Shown in pieces: positions 34,449 to 43,795 of a stretch of DNA of 64,000 nucleotides. Source of the DNA: Maridesulfovibrio frigidus DSM 17176 (GTDB lineage Bacteria > Desulfobacterota > Desulfovibrionia > Desulfovibrionales > Desulfovibrionaceae); contig NZ_JONL01000006.1 in the NCBI RefSeq assembly GCF_000711735.1, forward strand, positions 124,001 through 188,000, given 5' to 3'. Numbering within the stretch: the stretch's first letter is position 1; every line of letters begins with the position of its first letter. A program made the translations under genes and the position numbers. The notes beneath the pieces were generated by a model. It was not told the origin of the DNA. It searched no databases and worked only from the letters and a program-made list of their open reading frames with translations.

Positions 34449-36632
34449 TTAATAACCCAAGAACGTCCCAACCTGATAAATCAACACTGATAGCGAATAA
34501 CCGAATCCGAGTGAACCGAACACGGAGAACAATCCCCATTTCCAGTTAGTCTCTCTTACGATAACCGCAACCGTGACCATACATGGCACGTATACCAGCA
34601 TAAATATAAACACGGACCAGATTGCTGCGGGCGTCCATTCAGGATCAGCCGCTATTTTCTCGCTCAGGCTTGTTGCATTTTCAGGATCTTCGTCACCTAA
34701 TGAATATGCTGTGGACATGGTGGAAACAAACACCTCTTTCGCGGCAAATCCGCCGATGAAGGCAATATTAGCTTGCCATGGAAATCCGGCATAATCAGTC
34801 ACGGGAGCAATGGCTTCACTCATACGCCCTGCGTACGAAGTTTTAAGCCCTTCCTCACCTTCAGCGTAGCTGATAATATTAAGCTTTTTACCAAGCTCAG
34901 CTTGCCTCAGATCATCCGAGCCATCCCATGATTTACTTTCAGCTGTAACCTGCGTGCGCTGTGCTTCATAGGAAGCCACTCGCTCAGCAGGAAGCTGTGG
35001 AAAGGTCATTAGAGCCCACATAAGTATTGAAATGGCGAGAATAACTGTTCCCGCTTTCTTGATGTACTGCCAGACTCTATCCCATGTGTGAATTGCCACG
35101 CCATGCAGAGTTGGAAGCCTGTATGGAGGTAGTTCCATTACAAATGGAGTGGACTCGCCTCTCAGCGCAGTCCAGCGTAAAAGTCTACCAACGCAAAGAG
35201 CAAGTACCCACGAAATAATAACTAGAAAGAACATCATCGAAGTCGCAGATTCAGGATAGAACGCACTTACCAACATAATATATGCTGTGGCTTTCGCACC
35301 GCAGATCATGAATGGAGCTGTTAAAATTGTCGCAATTCTTTCTTTAGGACTCCGCAACGTACGGCAGGTCATAACAGCCGGAACAGCGCAACCTCCTGGC
35401 AAACCACCTGCCATAATGAATGGCATGATAGACATACCATGCAAGCCGAACATACGGAAAACCCGGTCCACCATGTATGCCACACGGGCCATATAGCCGA
35501 GGTCCTCGAGAAAAACGAGCATTGCGAACATGATGAGGATAAGCGGCGTGAATCCCATAACAGCGCCAACGCCGTCAATTACACCGGACACAAGCATGGA
35601 TTTAAAGAGTCCATCCGGCAAAATGGATGATAAAGTCGACGACAACCATCCAAATCCATCCTCAACCCAACCCTGCGGATAAGCCCCGAAGGTAAATGTC
35701 ACGTAAAACATCGCATACATGACTGCTAACATAATAATCGGACCCAAAAATCTATGGGTCAGAACATTATCTATTTTGTCGGAAACATCAAAACGCAGAT
35801 TATCTTCGCGACTAATCACGCCCTGCTTTAAAATAGAGTTAATAAAACCATAACGGTAATCAGCGAGAATCGCTTCAGGATAAGTATTAAGAGTCTTATT
35901 TACGTGGTCTGAAACATTTTTAACTATTGCTTCAAGCTTAGCTGACAGATCTCCAGCCAAACGACCATTTTTAATAACAATTTCATCTTCCTCAAGATAC
36001 TTAACAGCCAACCAGTGAGGATCATAACGGTCAGTCATGAATTCACTTTCTGTGATCATGGCGGTCATTTCATCAATTGCCGGATCAAGATCGTGGCCGT
36101 ATGAAATATTTACAGGAGTCCACTTTCCTTTAGTTTCGTCCTTAACCTGCTTAACAGCCTGCATCAACTCGTCAGCACCAACTCCGCGACGGGCAATGCA
36201 CTCAATAACAGGTACGCCCATGAGCTTAGAAAGTTTTGCAGAATCAATGCGAATGCCCTTCTTCTTAACCTCATCCATCATGTTCAATCCGAGAACAACG
36301 GGAACGCCGATCTCCATAAATTGAACAGCTAAATAAAGGCTACGCTCAAGGGATGTAGCATCAAGCATATTGATAACAACATCAGGTTTTTCATCCACTA
36401 TGACATCACGGGCGACAACTTCTTCCATAGAATAAGAGGTCAAAGAATAAGTACCAGGCAAGTCAACTAAATGAGCCTCAAACCCTTTTTTATCGTAATA
36501 CCCTTCAGTTCTGTCAACAGTGATTCCGGGATAGTTACCAACGCGCGCAGTTGATCCAGTCAGAGCGTTAAACATGGTGCTCTTTCCGCAGTTTGGCTGT
36601 CCCGAAACAGCTACAAAAAATTTATCACTCAT
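34449..36632 (-). CDS. feoB: Ferrous iron transport protein B
   Basis: FeoB imports Fe2+ across the inner membrane. The 727-residue protein has an N-terminal G domain: G1 GQPNCGKS at 11-18, G3 DLPGTYSL near 57, and G4 NMMD near 118. A helical insertion domain follows, then paired Gate/Core membrane regions from about residue 290, including the PFIMAGGLPGGCAVPAV block with its conserved cysteine. A soluble insert of about 70 residues precedes the last segments. feoA lies three bases upstream. A Fur box before feoA suggests iron repression. Confidence 0.96.
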   Translation of the reverse strand: MSDKFFVAVSGQPNCGKSTMFNALTGSTARVGNYPGITVDRTEGYYDKKGFEAHLVDLPGTYSLTSYSMEEVVARDVIVDEKPDVVINMLDATSLERSLYLAVQFMEIGVPVVLGLNMMDEVKKKGIRIDSAKLSKLMGVPVIECIARRGVGADELMQAVKQVKDETKGKWTPVNISYGHDLDPAIDEMTAMITESEFMTDRYDPHWLAVKYLEEDEIVIKNGRLAGDLSAKLEAIVKNVSDHVNKTLNTYPEAILADYRYGFINSILKQGVISREDNLRFDVSDKIDNVLTHRFLGPIIMLAVMYAMFYVTFTFGAYPQGWVEDGFGWLSSTLSSILPDGLFKSMLVSGVIDGVGAVMGFTPLILIMFAMLVFLEDLGYMARVAYMVDRVFRMFGLHGMSIMPFIMAGGLPGGCAVPAVMTCRTLRSPKERIATILTAPFMICGAKATAYIMLVSAFYPESATSMMFFLVIISWVLALCVGRLLRWTALRGESTPFVMELPPYRLPTLHGVAIHTWDRVWQYIKKAGTVILAISILMWALMTFPQLPAERVASYEAQRTQVTAESKSWDGSDDLRQAELGKKLNIISYAEGEEGLKTSYAGRMSEAIAPVTDYAGFPWQANIAFIGGFAAKEVFVSTMSTAYSLGDEDPENATSLSEKIAADPEWTPAAIWSVFIFMLVYVPCMVTVAVIVRETNWKWGLFSVFGSLGFGYSLSVLIYQVGTFLGY

Positions 36633-36635
36633 CCC

Positions 36636-36869
36636 TTATTCCTCAATCTCTACAGTAATGAAATCAGCTTCATTATTACGAAGTGTAAGAGTAAAACCTT
36701 TCATACGCAGTGCAACGGGATCTTTTAATGGAGCACGTCCAACTATCCTGAACTCAGTGCCCGGAATAAGTCCCATATCTCTAATTCTGCGCCCGAGCTC
36801 TCCTCTGACATTCACAGAGACAACAACACCCCTCTGATCTTTGCGCATTGATCGAAGCGATACAGACAT
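36636..36869 (-). CDS. feoA: Ferrous iron transport protein A
   Basis: FeoA is a small SH3-like cytosolic protein that supports FeoB. The 77 residues include GELGRRIRDMGLIPGTEF and the C-terminal GFTLTLRNNEADFITV typical of the family. I choose the ATG at 36869 because GAGGGAAGG lies just upstream. A second ATG at 36896 has no ribosome site and lies within the Fur box. The gene ends three bases before feoB, whose ribosome site is inside feoA. Confidence 0.93.
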   Translation of the reverse strand: MSVSLRSMRKDQRGVVVSVNVRGELGRRIRDMGLIPGTEFRIVGRAPLKDPVALRMKGFTLTLRNNEADFITVEIEE

Positions 36870-36895
36870 AACCTTCCCTCGCAATACATTCGACA

Positions 36896-36912
36896 TTGAA
36901 ATTCATTTTCAA
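36896..36912. promoter_or_regulatory. Fur box upstream of feoAB
   Basis: On the - strand the 17 bases read TTGAAAATGAATTTCAA. From established comparative work, Desulfovibrio Fur sites have the form WTGAAAATNATTTTCAW; this site differs at one position. It lies 27 bases before the feoA start, as expected for an iron-repressed promoter. Binding itself is inferred. Confidence 0.75.
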
Positions 36913-37156
36913 CTTTAAAAAGCTCGCCACTTTTCCTTACAGAAAACCCTTTTTGCCCCTATCCAGATCGAAAGTCAATCTGAGACAAACAATTTCTATA
37001 ATTAAAACAGCAAATTCAAACATATTTATAGTAAGTTTATATCAATATCCATGATAACAACTTAAATTATCCGTTTTTATGGTGGATTACATTAACCAAA
37101 ACATCTAAACTAATCACTTCCATCAGTTTCAATTAACTATCTACACAAAACACATC

Positions 37157-38365
37157 ATGACAAAAATATTTCCATACGAAGATTTGCGCCAGTACTCAAA
37201 AGTACTGCTATGGGCTCTCGAAAAGCAACTTAACGCGAAATTCAAAAACCGCGACATTATAATCATTAAGTATGACAATCTTGCTGCGCCATTAGCTGAA
37301 ACTCTGTTTGCTCTTTTAATTGAGAAACACCTCCACCCTGTCTTGGAAACTTCCCTTACTCCTGCCATGAAGGCAGAACTTTATATAAATTCTAGTTACG
37401 GGCAATTAACATTCTTCCCGCCCGGAAAAGCTGAGCTTTACGGAAAAGCTCAAGGGGTAGTCAGAATCCACGCCCCCGAAGAAATTGGAGCTATGGAGGA
37501 GGTTGATCCCCTTTCAATCATGGCTAACAAAAAATCTATGAATCAATTCCGACAGCGCATAGAAAAAAGAAAAATTCACAGCTCTATTGCGTGGACCGAA
37601 TGCGCCTACCCAACACAGGCTTTGGCGGACAGCGCAGGACTATCTCTTGAGGACTACACAACAAGATTAATGAGGGCCTGCTATCTAAACATGCCCTATC
37701 CAGATAAAGAATGGCAGAAAATAGCGGACAAGACTGCTGAAATTGCAGACTGGCTCACCGCGATGGATATCAAAACAATACGAATGAAGTCTGAACTTTG
37801 TGACCTATACTTCTCGCCCGGGCCCAATAGAAAATGGCTGGGAGCAACCGGTGATAATATCCCCGGCTACGAAGTTTACATATCGCCGGACTGCCGCACT
37901 GTTAACGGATATTATTATGCAGACCTGCCATCATTATATATGGACCGTATGATTTACGGAGTCCGCTTAGAATTTGCGGATGGAATAGCTGTGGGAGCAA
38001 ATGCCATGGGCGGGGAAAAGTTCCTACTGGATCACCTGCGAGTTGATGGAGGAGCAAGACGAGTCGGCGAGTTTTCGCTTACTGATGCCAGTATTTCACG
38101 AGTAGATCATTTCATGGCCCAGACAATCATTGATGAAAACTTTGGCGGCGAAAGCGGAAGTTGCCATATAGCTTTGGGCCAATCGCTACTTGGGACTTTC
38201 TCAGGACCGCCGGAAATGCTGGACAAACTATTCATGGAGTCACTCGGTTTCAACACATCAGAAGTACACTGGGACTTAGTAAACACAGAAGAGAAGAAAG
38301 TTGTTGCAACACTCGCAGATGGAAGCGTTAAAACAATTTATGAAAATGGAAAGTTTACAATATAA
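37157..38365 (+). CDS. M29-family aminopeptidase
   Basis: This 402-residue metallopeptidase of family M29 (aminopeptidase T/AmpS) releases N-terminal residues from peptides using two metal ions. Family blocks are visible: the GDNIPGYEVYISPD segment near residue 235, YGVRLEFADG, then RRVGEFSLTD and ESGSCHIALGQS near residue 330 with metal-binding Glu and His. No ribosome site is evident before the ATG. No signal peptide is present, so it is cytoplasmic. It is monocistronic and divergent from feoAB. Confidence 0.9.
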   Translation: MTKIFPYEDLRQYSKVLLWALEKQLNAKFKNRDIIIIKYDNLAAPLAETLFALLIEKHLHPVLETSLTPAMKAELYINSSYGQLTFFPPGKAELYGKAQGVVRIHAPEEIGAMEEVDPLSIMANKKSMNQFRQRIEKRKIHSSIAWTECAYPTQALADSAGLSLEDYTTRLMRACYLNMPYPDKEWQKIADKTAEIADWLTAMDIKTIRMKSELCDLYFSPGPNRKWLGATGDNIPGYEVYISPDCRTVNGYYYADLPSLYMDRMIYGVRLEFADGIAVGANAMGGEKFLLDHLRVDGGARRVGEFSLTDASISRVDHFMAQTIIDENFGGESGSCHIALGQSLLGTFSGPPEMLDKLFMESLGFNTSEVHWDLVNTEEKKVVATLADGSVKTIYENGKFTI

Positions 38366-38410
38366 TTATACTCAATGTTAAAAAAAAATGCATTTGATCA
38401 TGCTAGGATG

Positions 38411-38438
38411 TTGACAAGCTTATCGGGATGCTTATTTC
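38411..38438 (+). promoter_or_regulatory. Candidate promoter of grpE-dnaK
   Basis: A perfect TTGACA at 38411-38416 is followed after 16 bases by TATTTC (half match to -10). It would start transcription near 38445, just before the hairpin at 38448-38486. No CIRCE element (TTAGCACTC repeat) was found here. Confidence 0.35.
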
Positions 38439-38447
38439 TGTAATTAC

Positions 38448-38486
38448 GCGGCTTGACAGACCTTTTTGGGAGGGTCAGTAAGCCGC
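38448..38486 (+). promoter_or_regulatory. 5' leader hairpin upstream of grpE
   Basis: GCGGCTT and AAGCCGC pair perfectly, and inside them GACC pairs with GGTC beyond a small internal loop. The structure would sit at or near the 5' end of the grpE mRNA, 24 bases before the start. It does not cover the ribosome site (GGAG at 38501), so it is more likely a stability or operator element than an RNA thermometer. Confidence 0.4.
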
Positions 38487-38509
38487 TAATTCATGTCACT
38501 GGAGAATCC

Positions 38510-39082
38510 ATGTCTGAAAAGAAAGATAACTCGGAAATGAACGAAGAAGAAAATTCAGCACCTGAAGCTGAAAAAGCTGCGGAGAACGAAGTGACCCTCA
38601 GCGAAGATGAACTTAAAGCTCTTTGCCGGGAACATGTCTGCCCTTCATGCGATGTAATGGAAGAGGCTAAAGACGAACGTTTAAGAGCGCTCGCTGACAG
38701 CGAAAATTTAAAGAAAAGACTCACCCGCGAAACTAACGAATTGAAAAAGTTCGCGTCGGAAAGTGTTTTATCTGACTTACTTCCCATTGTAGATAATCTT
38801 GACCTTGCTTTGAGTCATGCAAAAGACCTCGACGCATGTAAGGATTTCGTTATGGGCGTAGATATGACCAGAAAATTATTTTTGGAGACTTTAGCCAGAC
38901 ACGGCTTGGAAGCGGTTGGAAAAATCGGTGAAGAATTTGACCCGAACTTCCATGAAGCAATGGGTATGGCTCAAGTTGCTGAACTGACTGACGGCTGTGT
39001 TGCTCAGGTAATGCAGAGAGGATACGTACTGAAAGGCAGAATTATCCGTCCCGCGAAAGTCATGGTTAACAAATTAGACTAA
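38510..39082 (+). CDS. grpE: Nucleotide exchange factor GrpE
   Basis: GrpE releases ADP from DnaK. The 190-residue protein has an acidic N-terminus, a coiled coil (about 45-95, with AKDERLRALADSENLKKRL) and the beta-wing domain with GEEFDPNFHEAMG and RGYVLKGRIIRPAKVMV. The ATG at 38510 is preceded by GGAG. An upstream in-frame start at 38453 would lie in the leader hairpin and is rejected. A cysteine pair (CREHVCPSC) near residue 45 is not usual for GrpE. dnaK follows after 86 bases. Confidence 0.95.
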   Translation: MSEKKDNSEMNEEENSAPEAEKAAENEVTLSEDELKALCREHVCPSCDVMEEAKDERLRALADSENLKKRLTRETNELKKFASESVLSDLLPIVDNLDLALSHAKDLDACKDFVMGVDMTRKLFLETLARHGLEAVGKIGEEFDPNFHEAMGMAQVAELTDGCVAQVMQRGYVLKGRIIRPAKVMVNKLD

Positions 39083-39168
39083 TTAATGCACTTGGACCTT
39101 TACAAGTAAATTTCCGGCATTAATTCATAAAGCAAACTAAATGTATTTTAATCAGAAGGAGCTTATAT

Positions 39169-41082
39169 ATGGGCAAAATTATAGGAATTGACTTAGGTAC
39201 AACAAACTCATGTGTATACGTAATGGAAGGGAAAGACCCTAAATGCGTAACAAACCCAGAAGGCGGACGTACAACACCTTCTATAGTAGGTTTTACTGAC
39301 AAAGAACGTCTCGTAGGTGAAATTGCGAAACGTCAGTCTGTAACCAACCCTGAAAAAACTGTTTTCGCTATCAAACGTCTCATGGGACGTCAGGTAAATT
39401 CTCCTGAAGTGAAACAGTGGGCTAAACATTGCCCTTACGAACTAGTAGACGGTAAAGGCGGAGACGCATGGGTTGAAATCGGCGGCAAAAAATACAGCCC
39501 GTCTGAAATTTCAGCTATTATCCTTCAGCAGCTCAAAAAAGATGCTGAAACTTACCTCGGCGAAGAAGTAACTGAAGCAGTTATTACCGTTCCAGCTTAC
39601 TTTAACGATTCTCAGCGCCAGGCAACAAAAGATGCCGGACGTATTGCAGGACTCGAAGTTAAGCGTATTATCAACGAACCTACTGCTGCTTCCCTCGCTT
39701 ACGGATTTGATAAAAAAGCTAACGAAAAAATTGCTGTTTTCGACCTCGGTGGTGGTACATTTGATATCTCTATCCTTGAAGTCGGCGACAACGTTGTTGA
39801 AGTTCGCGCAACTAACGGGGACACATTCCTCGGCGGCGAAGACTTTGACCATAATATCATTGAATATCTTGTAGCAGAGTTCAAACGTGAAAACGGCATT
39901 GACCTTTCTCAGGATCGCATGGCCTTACAGCGTCTCAAAGAAGCTGGCGAAAAAGCTAAAAAAGAGCTTTCCACTTCTACTGAAACTGAAGTTAACCTGC
40001 CATTCATCACAGCTGACCAGAACGGCCCTAAACACCTTATGGTTAAGATTTCCCGCGCTAAGCTGGAAAAACTTGTTGAAGACCTCGTTAACCGCACCAA
40101 AGAGCCTTGCATGAAAGCTCTTAAAGATGCTGGCCTTAAAGCATCTGATATCGACGAAGTTATCCTCGTCGGTGGTATGACCCGTATGCCTCTCGTTCAG
40201 CAGAAAGTTCAGGAACTTTTCGGCAAAGAGCCTAACCGTTCTGTGAACCCTGATGAAGTTGTTGCAATGGGTGCATCCATTCAGGGTGGTATCCTCGCTG
40301 GTGACGTCACTGACGTTCTCCTGCTTGACGTTACTCCTCTGTCTCTCGGTATCGAAACAATGGGCGGAGTTCTCACTCAGCTCATCGAAAGAAACACAAC
40401 TATCCCGAGTCGTAAAAGTCAGGTTTTCACAACTGCTGCTGAAAACCAGCCTTCTGTCTCCATCCATGTACTACAGGGTGAACGCCCAATGGCTGCAGAT
40501 AATATGACTCTCGGACGCTTCGAACTGACTGGTCTTCCAGCAGCTCCACGCGGTGTTCCTCAGATCGAAGTAACATTCGACATCGATGCTAACGGTATCG
40601 TAAAAGTTGCAGCAAAAGATATGGGTACTGGCAAAGAACAGTCTATCCAGATCACAGCTTCCAGCGGACTATCTGAAGAAGAAATCGATAAGATGGTCAA
40701 AGACGCTGAATCTCACGCTGATGATGATAAGAAAAAGCAGGGCCTCATTGAAGCCCGCAATCAGGCTGACTCTTTAATCTACACAACCGAAAAATCATTA
40801 CGTGAAGTCGGTGACAATGTAGACGCAGAGCTTAAAACTGACATCGAAGCAAAAGCTGAAGCCCTTAAAGGCCTCCTCGATAGCGATGATGAAGAAGCAA
40901 TCAAGGCAGCTACTGAAGAGCTTTCACAGGCTTCACATAAGCTTGCAGAACAGCTCTACGCTAATCAGGGTCAGGCAGATGCCGGCGCTGAAGGCGCAGC
41001 AGATGCTGGCGCAGCCGGCCCAGCTGGTGAAAAAGCTGACGACGATGTTGTCGACGCTGACTACACCGAAGTTAAAAACTAG
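39169..41082 (+). CDS. dnaK: Molecular chaperone DnaK (Hsp70)
   Basis: DnaK binds unfolded proteins under ATP control with the J-proteins and GrpE. The 637 residues begin with the nucleotide-binding [13 protein letters not shown], include [21 protein letters not shown] and [15 protein letters not shown], and continue into the substrate-binding domain from about residue 385 ([15 protein letters not shown]). The C-terminus is alanine/glycine-rich and ends in DADYTEVKN. The gene has AAGGAG before the ATG. Codon use looks like that of a highly expressed gene. Confidence 0.98.
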   Translation: MGKIIGIDLGTTNSCVYVMEGKDPKCVTNPEGGRTTPSIVGFTDKERLVGEIAKRQSVTNPEKTVFAIKRLMGRQVNSPEVKQWAKHCPYELVDGKGGDAWVEIGGKKYSPSEISAIILQQLKKDAETYLGEEVTEAVITVPAYFNDSQRQATKDAGRIAGLEVKRIINEPTAASLAYGFDKKANEKIAVFDLGGGTFDISILEVGDNVVEVRATNGDTFLGGEDFDHNIIEYLVAEFKRENGIDLSQDRMALQRLKEAGEKAKKELSTSTETEVNLPFITADQNGPKHLMVKISRAKLEKLVEDLVNRTKEPCMKALKDAGLKASDIDEVILVGGMTRMPLVQQKVQELFGKEPNRSVNPDEVVAMGASIQGGILAGDVTDVLLLDVTPLSLGIETMGGVLTQLIERNTTIPSRKSQVFTTAAENQPSVSIHVLQGERPMAADNMTLGRFELTGLPAAPRGVPQIEVTFDIDANGIVKVAAKDMGTGKEQSIQITASSGLSEEEIDKMVKDAESHADDDKKKQGLIEARNQADSLIYTTEKSLREVGDNVDAELKTDIEAKAEALKGLLDSDDEEAIKAATEELSQASHKLAEQLYANQGQADAGAEGAADAGAAGPAGEKADDDVVDADYTEVKN

Positions 41083-41173
41083 TATTGCTTAAGGCGGGAG
41101 TCTGCTTAAAACCGACATAGGTTAAAAATTCAGTAATCCTGCACTTGCAATGACTATCCACTCAGTATAGTTT

Positions 41174-41215
41174 AATCCGGCCTTCTCCTTAAAAAGAGTT
41201 GGCCGGATTTTTTTT
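41174..41215 (+). terminator. Intrinsic terminator of dnaK
   Basis: AATCCGGCC and GGCCGGATT form a nine-base-pair stem followed by eight T, 92 bases after the dnaK stop. Confidence 0.9.
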
Positions 41216-41289
41216 AAATAGACCATGATAAGTCCAAATCCATTGACGTATTGACTTACATGGGCCACAAACTGTGCATGGAAAAATCA

Positions 41290-43341
41290 ATGAATCAAGA
41301 GAAATCCTCTCGGCTTTTCTCCAATATATTTGCTATTGTTCTGGTCGCCACACTACTGGGCGCAACTACAAGTTGTATATCACTCCAAAAGCAACCTGTT
41401 GGATCAACTATTTCTACTCAAATGCTTTCTACGAAAGATTTAGTAAAAACAGCTGATCAAGCTTGGTTGAAAAGGGATTATATCGCCAGTGAACTTTACT
41501 ATACGCGCCTGATTGAACGTGCCGACATCCCTAAGGATGCTACTCTGGTAGCACTCGAAAGGCTTTCTATCAGCTCGTATAATTCTGGGCACTATCATGA
41601 AGCGGAAGCCAGACTTGCAGAGTGGAAGAATCTTTCCCCAGAAGCACTCAATTCTGAAATATGGCAGAAATATTACTTTGACTCACTACTTGCCACTAAA
41701 AAATTCACACAACTGAGCGCACACCTGACTCAGACAATGGAAGATACTAACCTACCTTGGGACATTCGTTCCGAAGCTGGTAAAAATCTTTCAACTCTGG
41801 ACCAGAGCGAAGAATCCATGGCTGCACTGGAAAGACTATATACAATTGCACCCAATGATGATGACAGAAAAGATTTGGAACGATGGTTCATTGCAGGTCT
41901 TAGCGATAAGTCCGAGCAAGTCCTTGAAAAAAATTCTTCCTTTATATCAGCAAAAAATAATTTAAAATTCCCATACGAACTCATTCTTTTTGAAAAAGCG
42001 GCGAGACAATCCTCAGCTAAAGAATACTGGCCTATGGCATGGCGGACCATGTCAGGTATTGTTCAGCGCGGGCAGATCATCGACAAACCGGGGTTTAATA
42101 AAATAATTGCTGATCTTGAAGCACAATATGGAATTCCACGCGTTGGAATTGCACTTGTACTTCCTATTTCAGGACGCTTTCAGGATTACGGTTGGAAAAT
42201 TATTCGCGGAGCAGGTGCTGCTCAGTGGGAACTGACCAAAGCCGGACTTGATGTTGATGTTCAGGTAATTAATACCGAAGACGCTGACTGGATCGAGCGA
42301 GTTCAGAACTTACCACCATGGTATACAGTTCTCGGCGGACCTATAAACGTTAAAGCGTTTAAAGAGCTGGAGCTGGCCGAAACCTACACTGAAAAAGTTA
42401 CCTTCTCGTTTCTAGCTAAGCCCGGAAATTTAGAAGAAGGAAGACAGGCTTGGAGATTTTTCTCAAGCCCTGAAGATCAAATCAGAGCGTCCCTTGATTT
42501 GGCGATTAATGATATGGGAATTAAAGATTTTGCAATTCTATATCCGCAGGAAAAGTTTGGACGACAGATGTCTCAAATTTTCTGGGACATGGCTAAAGAG
42601 CGCGGCGCCAAAATTACAGGTATGGAATCATACCCGCCTAACGATTTCCCCAAATGGGGCAAAGTTGTCGGTAAGCTTGTAAGAGCTCCGCAAAAAAAGG
42701 CTGAAAATAAAGCTGATGGACTCGGCGAAGACGCACCACTCCCTGAAACAGATTTCGGAGCGGTGTTCATTCCGGATACTTGGCATCAGGCCCAGCTTCT
42801 TATCCCTCACTTCTTCTTTCACGAAGCTGACACACTTCTATTTCTCGGACCGGAACTGTGGAGTCAGGCTCTTAATTCAGCCAGAGATGTTGAGGCTCAG
42901 AACCTTAAGCTGACTATTGCTCCAGGAGCTTGGTGGTCTGCCAGTGATGGAGCTGGACGCTTAAAAGAAGTTATGAATCGCGAAGGACTAGGTAAGCCAG
43001 ACTTCTGGGTTGCACTTGGTTATGACTTCATTAAGTTTTCAAGCAAACTCGGAACTTTTTCACCGGGCTGGACTCCAGAACAGGTTAACGCAAGAATTGC
43101 TGAAGCACAGCACATCGATTTCAGCCTAGCCCCTATCAGCTGGACTGCTGACGGTAAGGCACATCAGCAACTGTTCTTGTTCCGCCCTGAGACAAACGGA
43201 AAAACGAAGATCGACGCTTCTACTGTTAAAAAGACGCTTGCAAATGCTAAGACTAAAAGATCTCGCCGCGTAAGTGCTTGGAAGAAGACTCAAGAAGAAC
43301 TTGAGAAAGCAAACACAGCCAAAGCTGAATCAAAACAATAG
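41290..43341 (+). CDS. LpoA-like lipoprotein (TPR plus periplasmic-binding fold)
   Basis: This large lipoprotein has a signal peptide ending in the lipobox LLGATTSC, giving a lipidated cysteine at about residue 29. The N-terminal half (to about 260) looks like TPR helices. From about residue 285 a type 1 periplasmic-binding fold begins with YGIPRVGIALVLPISGRF. This layout matches LpoA-type activators of penicillin-binding proteins and related ABC substrate-binding proteins. The start is uncertain: in-frame ATGs lie at 41251, 41278 and 41290, none with a strong site, and 41290 gives the best signal peptide. It precedes gatC by 98 bases. Confidence 0.8.
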   Translation: MNQEKSSRLFSNIFAIVLVATLLGATTSCISLQKQPVGSTISTQMLSTKDLVKTADQAWLKRDYIASELYYTRLIERADIPKDATLVALERLSISSYNSGHYHEAEARLAEWKNLSPEALNSEIWQKYYFDSLLATKKFTQLSAHLTQTMEDTNLPWDIRSEAGKNLSTLDQSEESMAALERLYTIAPNDDDRKDLERWFIAGLSDKSEQVLEKNSSFISAKNNLKFPYELILFEKAARQSSAKEYWPMAWRTMSGIVQRGQIIDKPGFNKIIADLEAQYGIPRVGIALVLPISGRFQDYGWKIIRGAGAAQWELTKAGLDVDVQVINTEDADWIERVQNLPPWYTVLGGPINVKAFKELELAETYTEKVTFSFLAKPGNLEEGRQAWRFFSSPEDQIRASLDLAINDMGIKDFAILYPQEKFGRQMSQIFWDMAKERGAKITGMESYPPNDFPKWGKVVGKLVRAPQKKAENKADGLGEDAPLPETDFGAVFIPDTWHQAQLLIPHFFFHEADTLLFLGPELWSQALNSARDVEAQNLKLTIAPGAWWSASDGAGRLKEVMNREGLGKPDFWVALGYDFIKFSSKLGTFSPGWTPEQVNARIAEAQHIDFSLAPISWTADGKAHQQLFLFRPETNGKTKIDASTVKKTLANAKTKRSRRVSAWKKTQEELEKANTAKAESKQ

Positions 43342-43439
43342 GCTTTTTCACCCTCAATAATTTCCTGCAAGAAATTGCGGATAGAATTATTTAATTGAGA
43401 ATTACAGCCACAAATCGATATATTAATAAGGAGACTTCA

Positions 43440-43733
43440 ATGAGTGATGTTAAACTCAGTACAGACGAAGTTGCGAAGGTAGCAAGTCTGGCGCGTCTGG
43501 ATTTATCTGAAGAGAAAAAAGAATTATTCGCAGGACAGCTAAATAATATTCTTTCCTACATGGATAAGCTTAACGAAATCGACACTAAAGATGTTGAGCC
43601 TATGTTCAGCCCTGTTGAGCATACAACTGTGCTCAGAAAAGATGTTGTGACGAAAGAACACACTCGGGACGAGATCCTTGCCAACGCCCCTGATTCTGAC
43701 GGTCAATATTTCGTTGTTCCAAGAATTGTATAG
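43440..43733 (+). CDS. gatC: Asp/Glu-tRNA amidotransferase subunit C
   Basis: GatC (97 residues) holds GatA and GatB together in the enzyme that turns Glu-tRNA(Gln) or Asp-tRNA(Asn) into the amide forms. Motifs VAKVASLARLDLSEE and VEPMFSPVEHTTVLRKD fit the family. The ATG at 43440 follows AAGGAG; an upstream in-frame start lacks a site. gatA follows after 62 bases; gatB is not in the window. Confidence 0.95.
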   Translation: MSDVKLSTDEVAKVASLARLDLSEEKKELFAGQLNNILSYMDKLNEIDTKDVEPMFSPVEHTTVLRKDVVTKEHTRDEILANAPDSDGQYFVVPRIV

Positions 43734-43795
43734 CGCATACTCAAAATATTTAGTTGCCCTTTTTCTCAAACATAAAGACTGCACGGATTAAATAA

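Noticed and set aside
39083-39168. CIRCE element for HrcA before grpE or dnaK
   Set aside because: The TTAGCACTC/GAGTGCTAA repeat is absent upstream of both genes; control must be of another kind.
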